A stretch of 64,000 bases of DNA from Lycocorax pyrrhopterus obiensis. Taxonomy: Eukaryota; Chordata; Aves; Passeriformes; Paradisaeidae. A program made the translations under genes and the position numbers. Each line of letters opens with the position of its first letter. The stretch's first letter is position 1. Below are positions 38,401-52,175 of the stretch, in pieces. The stretch lies in NCBI GenBank assembly GCA_014706295.1, contig JACSVZ010000001.1:43118383-43182382 (forward strand), in the 5' to 3' direction. The notes beneath the pieces were generated by a model. The model saw nothing but the letters and a program-made list of their open reading frames with translations, did not search any database and was not told where the DNA came from.

Positions 38401-40502
38401 GGCAATTTTTAATCATTGATATCTCTATTATCTAAGGGATATAGCCTGCAACTAAGGCGAGCTTCTCCATATAGGCAGCGGAATCATATGGATGTGTTTC
38501 CTGTAATAATGTTTCAAGGCTTACAGGCACCAGGAAGTTTGTCAGGTAGCCGAAGCACTAGCTTTTACAAAAGACTTATAAACCAATGATACCACATGTT
38601 TTTGTCATTTCCTAGAATTTCATAACCCAATCAGGATACTTTTCCTGAGAATCAGGACCTGTCCAACCCAGAATACTAAAACTAATCGTTTGCAAGTGCT
38701 TTTTCACGGAAATATATTTGCATATGTCAATTTTTTTCCCAAGGACTGGAGAGCTTGAATTCTTTTGTCCTGGAAGAAAAAAAGTGAGATTATGTTGTTT
38801 TGCTGGCTATCTGCCAGTAAACCCCTAATAATTTTTAAATTATTTTAAAAGCATTAGTGAATTCCAGACAAATTTGATAGAGGGACTGGAGTCCAGCATT
38901 TCTGTACATATCATTCTTTGGGAATCTATGACTAACAGCCATTGCAAAAAAGAAGAAGGGACAGCTTAGTTGTGTTTGGCCATGGTTTACCAATCAGCTG
39001 AAGAATCAGCAATCTAATATCACAGATGTTAGGGGAAGGAAGTGGAAGTGTTCAGAGTGCCCGCACTATACACTAGTAACATGCCTATGATAGTATTGGG
39101 TTAGAACTGTGACTGTATTATTGATTAAAAGTTCATCTGGACCAAATAAGAAACAATCAAAATCTCTAGCCAATCTAATGAACTAGTGTAGTTTATTCCT
39201 TCCATAACTCTAATTTTGAATTAGAAATTACAAATGTTTACCTCTTTTGTTTGCTTTAATTTTGCCATTAAATTTAGAGTTTCACAACTGTGAAATATCT
39301 AGAAATTGTGAAGTGAAAGCAACAGTATTATTTGAGAATGGGCAGATCTGGTTTTACAAATCCAGATGGATTACAAGGTTTCCTTACAGAATTTTGTTAC
39401 TCAAAAAACTGCCTGAGTCTAGCACAAAGAGAAATAAAAATTATTTTGAGAAGCCACAATTCAAGTAAAATGTTTTAATTTTTTTAATTAGTAATATGTG
39501 TTGGTACTGAAATAACACTTTGTCTTGAGTGAAATACAAAACCACTCCGACTATAAAAGGTTCACAGAGCTTTGTTAGGCATTGATGCCACCTACTGGAA
39601 ACCAATAAAGGCAGAAACCCCAAATCTGAGCAGTGCTCAAATACCCAGAAGAAAATGAGTGAATTGCTGTCACATATAATCACTAAACACGTAAGCCTGG
39701 TGTCAAACATGTGGGCCAGCTCACCGAAAAAATTAAAATCATGATACTGTGTAGTTTAGTAACTAAAGAGAGTGCTTGTAATTGCATATACCAAAACAAA
39801 GAAATCTATCCATTCTGAACTTTGAACTCTAAGCTAAAACCCAGAAATATTCATCTATGCTTACATAATTCTGAAGTTTTTAAGAGGGTTTTTGTACAAG
39901 GGAAAAATCATACAAAATATGTGACCATAGGACATATTTCCCTATAGCTTTTACGCAAAGACAATTTCTTTGTTGAGAGTTAAAATAGACCTTCCAATCA
40001 CATTTGAATGCATAACAATGTCTTTCTGTTATAACTTAAAAAATCATGGATGTGCCAACTGTAAAATGAAGTCACCATTTTACATCAAAACCAGAATAAG
40101 GAAGGTTGCTAGCCTATCCTTAAGAAGAAATTAGATCAAAATTCAAATTCTCTTGCATATTATTTATTGATTTTAATGGAAGCTAGTATAGCCACCAAAC
40201 AATCTACGTTCTAAAGCAAAAATTTTAGCACTCCTACTCAGATAATTAATACCTTTCATTCTTTTTTCCTCTCAAAGATAAATTTTATTCACACACGCAA
40301 GTCATTCTGGGCGTATATATTTTGTGTTAGTTCAAAGTTTCTGAGATATCAAGACATTCCAGGCATGCTCACACTACATATTATATCATGATGCTATTAT
40401 CACGGCCCAGTAATCAGTGTCATTCACAACCCACCTACAAATATGAGAACAATTTTTAATGACAAAGAAAAGGGTAAAAGTACAAATATAATGGAAAAAA
40501 AA
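32484..40502. other. intronic DNA, mostly unassigned
   Basis: I recognise no mobile element or exon. There is an A-run at 34218-34230. The 35330-35660 stretch is richer in G and C and open in more than one frame (see findings). A C-rich, G-poor stretch occupies 38120-38300. The remainder is ordinary AT-rich intron. Confidence 0.55.
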
Positions 40503-40885
40503 GATCATAGAATCACAGAGTCATAGTATCATAGAATATGCTGAGTTGGAAGGGACACATCAGAATCAACAAGGCCAATCCTGGCCCTGCACAGGACACA
40601 CCGAGAGTCACACCCTGTACCTGAAAGTGTTGTGCAAATGCTTCTTGAACTCAGACAGGCTGGTGCTGTGACCACTTCCCTGAGGAGCCTGTTCCAGTGC
40701 CCAACCACCCTCTGGTGAAGAATGTTTGTCCATAAGGATACTGTGAGAGACAATATCAAAAGCTTTTTTGAAGTCCAAAATTATTAGATCCACTGGATTT
40801 CCTGGATCAAGGCCGTGGGTTACCCTGTCGTAGATGCAAATCAGGTTTGACAAGCAGGAATCCATCCCTGTGAAGCCATGTGGAT
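40503..40885 (-). mobile_element. CR1 LINE copy with internal deletion, reverse-transcriptase piece joined to 3' end
   Basis: The plus strand begins with four tail-like units (ATCATAGAATCACAGAGTCA and so on), the reversed CR1 3' tail, so the element ends at 40503 on the minus strand. Next comes the 3' region, whose translation includes Glu-Phe-Lys-Lys-His-Leu-His. Above about 40735 the minus strand encodes a reverse-transcriptase stretch: SCLSNLICIYDRVTHGLD, then a variant of the conserved LDFSKAFDTVSHSIL block with Lys-Lys and Ile changes. In full-length CR1 these two parts are far apart, so several hundred codons, including the catalytic Asp-Asp region, have been deleted. The joined 85-codon frame is open by chance or youth and is not functional. 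Confidence 0.88.
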
Positions 40886-43800
40886 CTTAGATATTCTTAA
40901 AAGAAATCGATTTGAAGTCATTGCTGTTTCTAAAATAATGTTTTCTGGCTTTGTGTATTGCACTCTTTTCAACAAAAATAAAACTTAAAAGGTCATGTTG
41001 GTTCTTAGTGTCTCAACTGCTCTAATCTCCCCAAACCGTTACAGATAACACACAAATGCAATACTCTAGACAGAAATAGAAATGGCAGAAACAAGAGAGC
41101 TTAGATAGTGTAAACTTGCTATAATAACTCAACAGAAATACAAAATTATAAAGACAAAATGTAGTTAAACATGACAAGAAGAAGTCCTTCATCAGATGCT
41201 AAGTCAATTAAGAGTTAAATTTGTTATAATATTGCTCTAGAAGTCAAAATTAAATAAAAGAGTACATTCACTGTATGCCAATTCCTTTTCAACCTCATAC
41301 AGAGAATTCTTTTCAGACAAGACTTTATTAATTTGACACAATACATATTTCAAGAAATAAAAACCCATCCCAAAGAGAACTCTTGTTCCTTTAGTCTCAT
41401 AAAATTTCAGCATTTTTGCACTGCCATTGGCAAAGGTAGCAGTAAAATGCAGGGAAAGATTTTAAAATTGATAGTATCCTGCTAAGCTATAAGCACATTC
41501 TAGTGGTTATTGCACAGGAAAAAAGCCTTATGAAAGGCTGCACAAGACAGATATGCTGAACCAAAAGTGTAAAAACGAGTAAATCTGGTCCTAAAACTAT
41601 GCAGGATATACTTTACAGTTACTAACTGATCTCATATATGCTGTGACTGTGCATTCTTTTCAGCGTAAGAGATCATTTCCATAATCACAGCATAGTTATG
41701 GCAACTTTGAAAGGGCTTTAAAGCAAGTGCAGAGCTAAAGTCCTTTTCTCTCCGATGCTGCATGTTCTGCATCAGTTCTCACTGATCTCAGAAAGAATTT
41801 TAGAAACTAGTACAGCAAAGTCCAGCCACATGTCTCCTTATAATATTTTTTCAAGTCATACAGATGAGTAGAGTAAGTCAGACAAAGTACAGGTATGACT
41901 GAACATAGAGAACTTTGAGGCAGTAAGATACATTTAATTAGGAAATCCAAGCAGAGAAATAGATCTGCAAAAGGAAAAGGGACAGGAAAATTTAAACAAA
42001 TAAAAATATGCAACTTTTGGAGTGGAAGAAAAATTGACCACTCCTTGCCCTCAAGCTGCAGACACTACGCTCAAGCTTAGACTTCTCCACAAGCACTGTC
42101 ATATCCGTGAACTTTATAAACCATATGTAAGACTTAATGCTAAACTCATAACAAACCTTAGCTTCTGGGCCAAAATCACTACTAAAATAATTAAAACAAT
42201 GAAGTTATTCAGATTTCACTGTGAAACTTAAAAATTAAACCCTGTGATAGTTAATGAGATGGTAACTGCAGTGTTTAGGTAGAATGTGGACTGATGTTCC
42301 AGACTTCTCTGAGACGAGCAGAGCACAAACAGGAAGGTGAACATGGCAATACCATGAAAGGATTTGTTTTTATTGCAGTGAAAAATGAGAAAACATTTTG
42401 ATGCTGAAAATTAACCTTGGTTATTTTTCACTAAAGTGAAGATTACTGATAGCAGCTTTCACTTTCATCTTGGACTCTTTATTATTAAATATTTCAGCTT
42501 CAGTAGGTCTCTATTTGCCATAGGACCAGAATATTTTGACTGACTTCTCCTTTTCAGTCCCCAACAACATCCACAGAGGCTTTTGTCACACAACCCTGCT
42601 TTGGTGTTACTTGTATATTGTTTTCACTGAGCTATGGTGTTCTGACAGCACGCAATTTCTAAGTCTAGCCTGCTGTCACTTTTTAATGCTCCTGCTCCCA
42701 AGAACTAGACACATGTTCAGTTCTATTTAGAGCATAATTCAACAAAATATTTAAGTGAATGTTTAAATCTATTGCTATGAGTTATGTACTTAAATAACTT
42801 AGAAGATATGCGGTTTAAAGTATATCTTGGGTTTTGTACAGATGGTACTCTTCACCTTGTATGTGAAATACATGTTTTTTAAAAAATATGTATTTATCAG
42901 ATCTTGTCCTTTCAGTTAGCACTGTTGAAAATAAAGTGTGAATAGGAAATACTAGCTGACATACTGCCAAATCACAGCCAAATCCTGGATTTTTTGATAT
43001 CCAAGAAGTCAACACACAAACACTGAATCATGATTAGCCATAAAAAGAAGGGAGCTATGAATTAATTAAGCATTGTTGACTATTAATCGTATTTTACTCG
43101 CATCTATAGGCACCATGATTTGTCTTTCATTTTGGTACATTTAACGAGGAAGGAAAGAAGCTGCGTCTGCTCTCATAATCTTAACAGTTTAAACAGATTC
43201 CTATAAAAAATAATTGGAAGCATTTTTGAATTTATAGGAAACAAAATTCTGCTCACTGGATTCATCTGACTTTAATAAAAATAGAGCTCTGGAAAAGACA
43301 TACAGAGTCAAATTCAGCAAAGGTGTCTATGCCTCCAGCCGAATCAATATCAGCATGGGTAACAGGGCTCTCTACAGTGTTGACAATAGTAACAAGGTGT
43401 CTTTGATACTAGACATGGAGATGTCCATTGGCAGAAGGTGCAACTCATAGAGAAAATGTGCAGAGAAAAACAGGAGTGTGAAATACCATCATTTTCCCAG
43501 AATTTAAGGATTCCATCACCAGGAATAAGAACCATTCTTTTGCATAAGTAACCAAAGAACTCACCCACTTTTAGGCTGTGACTGCGATACCACATCCTAT
43601 GTGTATGGTACTCCTCAGTTTCCTGTTGGAACTGCTTTTACTGCTCAGCAAAGAATTTAATGAACAGGGTGAGTAAACACATGAAAAGGCGACTTTGGTA
43701 GCCTAGAAGATACTTGGCAGGTGCACTTGCTATGTGTACTTGCTACAAAGGCTGCATTTTTATGTGGTGATGTTTAAAATAAGGTTTAATCATTCCTGAA

Positions 43801-43936
43801 ATAAAATGCCAGTTGAGTTTATGTTGTGGACCTAATGAATTGCCCATGTGTTAGATTTGACACCTATAATTGCATTCCAATTCATGAATGTAGGAGAGAA
43901 ATTCACCTTTTTTTTTTTTACTGCTTTCAGTATTGA
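40886..43936. other. intronic DNA, nothing assigned
   Basis: This is AT-rich sequence with no recognisable exon, RNA gene or mobile element. A T-run at 43910-43920 lies just before the CR1 tail. Confidence 0.55.
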
Positions 43937-44029
43937 GCAACTTGGTCTAGTGGAAGGTGCCCCTGCCCATGGGGTTGAACTAGATGATCTTTAACACCCC
44001 TTCCAACCCAAGTCACACTATGATTCCTT
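43937..44029 (+). mobile_element. CR1 LINE, very short 3' end
   Basis: Plus-strand CR1 3' end: CAACTTGGTCTAGTGGAAGG, TGCCCCTGCCCATGGGGTTG, AACTAGATGATCTTTAA, CCCTTCCAACCCAAG, then a decayed CACTATGATTCCTTGATAT tail. It is the only CR1 in the window on the plus strand, antisense to GPC5. Confidence 0.93.
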
Positions 44030-47000
44030 GATATTGCCACTGTTGTTATTACCACTGTCTTATGAATTAAACATTACTGAATTGTCCCACTAATCATAAA
44101 ACTATGGCTAAACCTGGTTTGTCACAGACATATGCTCACCTTCCCATATGTTTCCTCTGCCTACTTTCATTGAAATAAAACAAGATCTCACCTCCATTCT
44201 ATCTTCTAAAACAACCCCACGACAATTCTTCAGTTCTCTTCCGGCAGTTCCCAATTCAACAGTAATGACAGATTTTTCCTACATCCTTATCCCCTGCTTG
44301 TCATAATTTAGCAGACTTTCATCACAAAATCCTCCCTAAAATCCCCTCAGTTTCCTCTAGCAGCACATTCCTCCAGTAGTACTAGCTCCCTTTCTTCCTT
44401 TTTGCTACATGGATAAATTAACTCAAAATCATCACAGTGTCCCACTGCCAAGTGACATCTATTCCTTTGTTAAATGTAGCTGAAGAAGGCTAAAAGGCAC
44501 AGAAGTTACCAAGAGCATTGGTAAACATACCACCACTGCACTGAAACTGCTTTAGTTTCGTAGGAGGCTGAAAAGATGTTCACGTCTGATTAGCAAATTC
44601 ATCTTACTGGAGATATCAACATTTGGATAGTCATGTTTCTCTAGGCAAAACCTATTTTGTGTTGCAAAGGTAACTGGAATCATGGTACAAATTGATTTAT
44701 TCAAAATATTTTGCTGCAGTGCTGTTGGGAAAGTGCTAATCACTTTATATTGAATTAGGTCAACCATGGGCAAGTATCTGTACTGTAGTAAGAAATATCT
44801 TTTTTATTTTTATTCCAGCAACAATCTTTTGTTTGGAACAATATTTATGTATCTTTCATACATGAATGCATGTTGGTAATGCTTATCCAGCTTCCATACT
44901 GTAGGGATGCATGCTACAGGCAATTCAGTTTTAAAGCAGAAAAATTAACAGATTGGCTCCCTCTTGCATCCAAAGTGGTACTCAGACATGTTAGTCCAGT
45001 TAGTAATGATGCCTGCTGTTCAAGTTCATCTTGCAATGTGGTTTTGTGGAATTTTAAACCACATCTTTCTCTCATTTGAATAGGCAATTTCCTTGTCTGG
45101 AAATAAATTACTTTTGGAGGTATTTTAGTGAAAGAAAAAAGTTTCCAAGCATTTCTCATACATAAAATATATCAAGTCCATGTGAAATGCCTCAAACAGA
45201 ACACTCAGCTTACAGCAGAGGCTTTCAATTTTACCTTTTATTCTCTGTAATAGTTACAAGCAGTTTTCTCCTTCTTTTCAGTATTTGAATGGCATATTTC
45301 ATTTCACACATCCATTGCTTTCTGCCCAGCACTGTAACTCATCTAAAGGAAAAAGCTTAGTATTTGAAAATGTCAGCTGCCCAAAAGATATTTAGAAGTC
45401 TGTGAATGTTAACCTTTCTAACATTTGCTTAAAGCCATCTGAAATTAATTTTCCTCTCTGCCTTCCCATATCTGAATAAGGAGAAATAACTACTCTAAGA
45501 TGCCTGTTTAAGCAGAAACTGATACAAGGTGTATGATCTCTGGGGAAAAAAGGCCTCCTAATATATGTAAATAACTCCCATTCACATTACCATAACTGCA
45601 GAGGAACAGATTTTCTCCCAAGATTTTTATTCAGTAAATTAAATTCATGTTCACCTCTCTCAGTTCCTCTTACTTATTCTCATAAAAATATTTTTTCTGA
45701 TGTTCTGTGCACACCTTTCTCATCAGTTCACTGTACATAAAATTAAATGAATAGAGACATACAAGTAGCTTTAAATAATCTTAGTGCTCAGGATACTTTT
45801 TTTAACCATTGATTATCAATTCATCAAGTCAAGATTACTGGCAAACACATAAATCCTGAAGAAAACTTTTAAATTATTATCATTTCAAATAAGACTTTAC
45901 TGCTCAACCACAAAACACAACTGAACTACAGAGTAAAATGCCTCAATTTTCTGGATCATCATTAATGTGAATGTGACATTGTCTATTATATGTTTGTTTG
46001 CATCCTCTCAACACAAAGTAAAATGAGATCGCAGGTCTGATTAAAAATAACACACCATGTAATCATTTCAGAGAAACACAACAGAGCTAAAATTGTTTGC
46101 AAAGAAAAAATAATGATCTTAAAATGATTTATGATTGAAGCAAGTAACTTTTGCTATTGATACAGTTTGTTCTCTGTATCACAACAAGGTTTTTAAAACT
46201 CTTGTCCCAAAAATAAATAGTATTTACTTGACGTTAATAGGCCCCATTTGGATAAAACAACATGATTTTACAGAAGCAAATCGGAATTTTTTTTTACTTT
46301 TTTTTTCTTTCCTCTGTGGTCTTGAGAACAGGAAAAGTTACACTCTTTTCTGCTAATGTAATCACAGCCTCCTGCAGAAAAACTACTCTGGGTGGCATAA
46401 ATGGAAAATGACCACAGCAACTAGAACCAGTATTAGACAATGTAAGGCCACAGCCAAGGCTTATATGAAGCTCTACGTTTTACTTTTGAAATACTTAGCT
46501 TACCCTTTTTCTTTTAAAATCACATCTGACCTCCATCTAGAATCCACATCATTCATTATTCATCCACAGCATTATCTTCCCAAAATATGCTAGAGCTTGA
46601 TGTCTAGTGTCCCACATCCACTGTCCTAACACACATCCATCTCCTTAACCCATGACAGATATATATCCCAAGCCTACCCCAACAGACAGCAGAGTTTCCC
46701 TTTTGCACAGCAGAGCACTACCCTTCCTGTCAGGAATTCCCTCTATACTTGACAGGAGATTTGGCACAAGGGACAACTGTACCTACATGTAGGATCTTAT
46801 CTTGTGCTACTATTCTGAGGAGAACATCAATTGCAAGGCTTTAAAAATTAGGAATGGCAGCATTCAAGGTCCTTCCCTAGGAGCCAATACACATTCTTCA
46901 GCATTAACATCTGCTTTCCGATAACACCTGACTACTGAGAAAATGCTCCCCACTCTTGCAAACTGCCAGATATTTTAACTACCAATTCAATATGAACCTG

Positions 47001-50000
47001 GTGGAAATCAAAGTCTAAAAAAATTATTCTTCGTTACTCCATACTTCTATGGTTTTCATTAATCACTTCCACTGCATAGACAGCTTTGTCCAAGCTGAAC
47101 TCCTCAACTCTCATTAGGGTACTTATGGAGACAATCTACAACCAGATTCAAGATATCTGGTTTCCTTCAGCATTTAGGTCTTCCAACAGAGACTTGTCTG
47201 CTTCCATCTCCTTCAAAAAACATCAGTCTCTGTGTTACTATACTGTCATTGTGCACTGTGAACATTACCGTCCTGCTGTTTTGGGCCATATATCCATGTC
47301 TGGATTCTTGCAATTTTCAGCCACTACTGAACCCTGTGAGGCTAAAGATGGATGTATACCTTCAGGCAACTGACTCAATGCTGAAGGACTTCTAGGGACA
47401 CTTTAGAAACCTGCATCCATAAATCCATGAGGGTTATCGTGGTTTATTGCACCTTGTTTTATTTCTGAAACAAGTCTGGAGAACCACACCATGTGCATGA
47501 GTTCAAAATACCTAGTTCAGATTAATAAAGACTGGAGCAACTGCTGCCATCTCCCTAATACTCAGGAAGGGAAACAAACGAATGTCCCATGAAATATATG
47601 AATGTTGAGCCCTGAAGGCTCACACCTTCCCAGAAGACTGCCCATCCACACAGAGAGGTATAACCGTAGGGAGAGAAAGAGATGAGCAACACTATTTTCC
47701 AGAGAAGAAAAGACAGCACAGTAGTATCAAAACACAAACTGATTGGCAATAAACCATTCTAAAAGGCTAGTGTAGCTTAAAATGAAGGCACTAATTAATC
47801 TGTTGTTGACTTGCAGGATCAGCAAGTCTGACTGGGAAAAAATTAAGAAGGGAAGGGGAAAGAAGGCACAACCTTCCTACCTGCAGCAGACATGATACAT
47901 CTGCTTGACTGCCAAAATGAGGTGATAGTATATGCATGTCTGTCTTGCCTCTGGATGTCCTGTGAAACTTCATTTATATTACAGTTGTTTACAGGCTTTG
48001 GAAGGGCTTTGGCAATGATTTTACAGTCAAAGGTCAGACAAAAGGTGATACAGCATATATACTTATCTATACCAGATAGCAATTTTTAGAGGTTTGTTTT
48101 CCTGCACCCCTAAATTTCTATAGATTTGAATTTGAATACCTTGTCCCTTGGACAGTGGCCACCAGGGCTGAACTTCTCAGATGCCAGGAAACAGTCATGA
48201 AGCCTGGGGAAGCATTAGAATGCACCCTGTAGAAACCAGCACCTTGGTCCTCCCTTGACCTCAGTACTTGCTCCCTGCCAAGGCATTGCTCAATAAAATT
48301 CTCCTCTGTGCCCACAATGTAGAAATTAAAGAGCTAGTCCAGACTGAATCAAGGGAAGAAAACTAAATTACTTATAGGGTGAATGACTTGAGCCCCATAT
48401 CAAAAAGCAAAGCAGAAAATGATCCAACTTAGTTAATTATCCTCAAACCTTTAGTCACTTCACCAGAAAATCTACAGAAAAGATTGGTGGATAAGCCTCA
48501 ACTTCAGCTAAGTCTGACCTTACAAAGTCCCTGAGATGTAAGGACTTATCATAAAAAAAAAAAAAAAGCATAATCTTACGGAGCTTTACCTTTCCTTCTG
48601 TGCCACATTTTTTGTTCTCTTCCAATATGGCTACCTCTTCTGAACACATTGCTAGATTTATTTTTTTAATTGAGTTTCAAATGATGCTTACATGATAAAT
48701 ATTGTGATTCTGTTTCTGTTTGTTTGCAAAGCAAATGGTGTTTAATCATTGTCAGAGATGATTTGACATGACATTTTCAAAACTGAATTATTGCATTTTT
48801 TACACTAAAACCTGACCAGTTCTAATCTCAAATATGCAAAAACCCATGTTTATGCTGGTGATTATGATCACAGAGTCTACATATTGCAGTCTACTCTGCT
48901 TTACGTAATTAGAATTTATCACCCATTTCTCAGAGCAATGACATCCTCAGAAAAGAAGTTTCTCTTCTGTAAGATCCTGTATGTAACCTGTATGTATGAA
49001 TTCAGTAAAATTCTTAAACAGACACAGGATATAAAAATTCATCCTGTCAGTATCACTGAAGCTGTAGATAGCAAGGAATTGATAAATCTCTTCCTTTATT
49101 CTTTACAAAGTTGACAAAACATCTGCGCTGGAACCTAAACACCATTGAGAGATGTACTTTTTGCTTGTTTACATCTAGTGTCTCTAAATATACATAGTCA
49201 AAAATCATATAGAAAGACACTATTTCAATATAATACAGGTATATCATCATCAGTCACCTTTGCTTGAAACAAAGACATTGTCCTTTCTATGAAATGAAAA
49301 CACTGAAGTTTAAAGATAGACCTTTAACAGACTGTTATCTGCTCTTTATAGATAGTTGTATTAATTATATCTCTGTTATGATTACAGAACTTTTAAAACC
49401 TAGTTTAGATGGGACAGTTTTGTTCTGTAGTGAGCAGCTTCAAGGTTTATGGCTGTTTTTGTACAGCACTGGATGAAGTCTACAGGTTCAATTGTGTATG
49501 TGAAACCAAGTTTATTTCTTCATTTTGTAACTAGTATCACTTTTTCTCTTTCCTCCAAGAGTCAAAATAAGAAAAGTGCAAGACGGATCTGAGCTCATGG
49601 CTTGCTCCTATGAAATAAAGAATAGTTAAAAAGCCTTGGTCCCACACTGACTCTTCCTCTCTGCTTTCAGCTGTATTCTACCTTTTTGTTGATTTTGCAG
49701 CTCACTGTGTCCTAACACAAATTGATTTGATTGTATATTCAGTAAAATGCAAGAGGAAAGAAAGTGAAATTAATACGGACCCTGTAAATCTTTGTGCTGA
49801 TACCAGTATCACAAGCACTGCAATCATCATCATATTGCACTGCTACTAAAAAACACCATCTTGCCTCTGACATGTCTGTGATTTTCCCAATTTTTTTTTC
49901 CCTCATAGAGCTTGTACAGCCAGGCAGGAAGCTGAATCCGAAAATTAATTACTGCTAAAAGAAATCTGTGAAATATGTCAGGTTTGACTTGTGTTAATTG

Positions 50001-51720
50001 CCTGATCCCGTTCACCACGTGGTCACGTTAACACGCCTGTGGGTGCAAAGCATCCAGCTGTGAAGGACAGGGAAGAGGAAAAACTGTCTCTTTCAGATGC
50101 CATTTCAGTTGATAACAACTTAAAATGTGACAGCCCAATGAAAGGCGGGATAAGAGGTGTACTAGTCACAATTTTTTAAATAGTAATTAGGCTACACATC
50201 CAAGTGGTGTAGGAAAATGTGCTTAGGCATCAGCACCTCATTGCAAGCCTAAGGAAGAGCCAAATATAAGTTTCAAGTGCAAAACCCTGTTCAGTTCATT
50301 GACAATTACACAGTATTTAATCATTCTGAAATCACAGTGATACTAATAAGCTCAAATGCATTGCTTAGTTTGTTGACTAAGTAAGTAACAGAGATTGTTA
50401 TGGGCAGTGGAAAACCTCTATGCTCTACTAAAAAGATATTTGAAATGATGGCGGAAGCCAAACAAACTCTTATCCTCAGTTGACTGTTGTTGCTTGGGTT
50501 TTTGAACACTGCACTTGGACAATAACAGCAGCATCAAGATGTTTAGAATACTACCATTCTTCCTGCATTTTAATGATAAAATTAGATTTTACATAAAATC
50601 AGATAACTTCAGGAAATTTTTTTGTTGTAAAATGTAACCCAAAAGCTCTGAAACCCCTTGCTAAACTGATTTGTTCCAGAAATTCTTACAAAGACTTTTT
50701 CATCCAAGATACCTACAAAAAATACAACTTTGCATCCTTCTAAGTATATCTTTTTTATGATGAAATGTCTATCACCAGCCCTTGCCTTCAAACACCTCAC
50801 ACACAGCTCTCATCTGAATTCAGTGCATGTTCTGCAGTCCAATGAAACAAGTCCTTAGTTAGAAACATCTTTGAATAAGAACTGTGTACTTGTGAAACAA
50901 ATTTTAAATGGAAATATATATGATAATTGAATAACAGTTTTAATGTAGGAGTGGTTTGAAAATAGTCAGTTTACAGTGAAAATGCTTTAAAAACTGCTGA
51001 ATAAAAGTACCTGGAAGAGAGTGTGGAGCTCTTTGAAATCCCTTTGACTGGACAAACTGAAATGGTCCACATGATTTTGTTAAAACTGTTAAAATTTATG
51101 AGATTTTGTTAAAAATAATAAAACTAACTAGTACAAGTTTTCACCAAAACTTGCAGTATAACATAGAGCCGTATTTCTATTATTTAGTTACCACTACGGA
51201 AGACAAGCTTCAGGAGATATAAGAGGTGTGTTTCCTGAATTAACAGAGACTTTCAGTCAATTATAAGAAACCTAGTCCACTTGCAGAGGTTAGGAAATAG
51301 ATTTATTGTTTTTAATGATTTAATAGTGCTATTCTCATCAGAGTTTTTGGGAAGAAAACATTTACTTCTAATATGGTATTATGGTCCCATGTAGAGTGGA
51401 ATGAATGCTCTGTGAGGTCTCCCAACTCAGACGTCTGTTGCATGGTTGTGGACTGACGGCATCAGAACTCAGTGATCAACATGACTCCTTTCTAGTCTAT
51501 ATTTTCATACAGAAATAATGATTACAGTTATATAGTCAAAGATTGAGCAAATATCATGCAGGTAACAGTACTGAAGTTTCTGTTGGTGTCAAAAAGATGC
51601 AATTTTTGTCATTTTAGCTATCAACAGGGAATGGAATAGAGTTCACACACGAAAGACCTGTAATGCTTTAAATGAGTACATACAGGAGAGATTTACTTCC
51701 AAATCATCATGGCTTAGGAA
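44030..51720. other. intronic DNA, mostly unassigned
   Basis: The stretches 44120-44410 and 46540-46960 are C- and T-rich with little G on the plus strand. There is a 15-nt A-run at 48553-48567. Near 48118-48315 is a slightly GC-richer piece ending in AATAAA (48292), which might be an LTR remnant. A CpG-containing palindrome lies at 50014. I can support no gene here. Confidence 0.5.
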
Positions 51721-52175
51721 TGATTCTCCACAATTCAGTGCCCCCGCTGAGACTCCAAAACCACACAATGCTTTCTCTCCTTCCCCTGTTTTGCCCTCCT
51801 TCTTCCCACCGCAGCAGGATGGAGTTGAGAATTGGAAGCACAAAAGACAATCACAGGCTGAGATAAGAACAATTTACTGGAAACCACAGTAAGATAGGAA
51901 AGCAAACAGTAGGAGCAAAAATACTAATGACAGAAGGTCAAAAAAAAAAAAGGAAACTATTCACATGGGAAAAAAAAAACCCTGATAATAGACAATACTG
52001 GACAGCTTTCTCCACCATGTTTTCTTGGACTGGGAGGAACCACTCCTCCGTGGAAGAGAGTTCCTTTCCCCTGCCCCTGTCAGTGAAGTAGATGGTATAG
52101 AATAACCCCTGTGTCCTAACAGTGCTCTCTTGGGCTACTGAAAAAATTAACCCTGTCCTGGCCGGAACCAGGACA
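51721..52175 (-). mobile_element. solo LTR of an avian endogenous retrovirus
   Basis: On the minus strand it starts TGTCCTGGTTCCGGCCAGGA, CAGGGTTAATTTTTTCAGTA, and runs past a reversed CTGAGATAAGAACAATTTACTGG and an AATGCTTTCTCTCC stretch to a CA end at 51721. TG...CA ends and a length of about 455 bp fit an LTR. The start is related to the LTRs at 13882 and 3692, but the body differs. No internal retroviral genes are adjacent and no target-site duplication is visible. The 51721 boundary is approximate. Overlapping open frames here are not cellular genes. Confidence 0.75.

Noticed and set aside
47086..47373. 95-codon open frame in a C-rich region
   Set aside because: The translation looks like low-G intron sequence and has no known motif.
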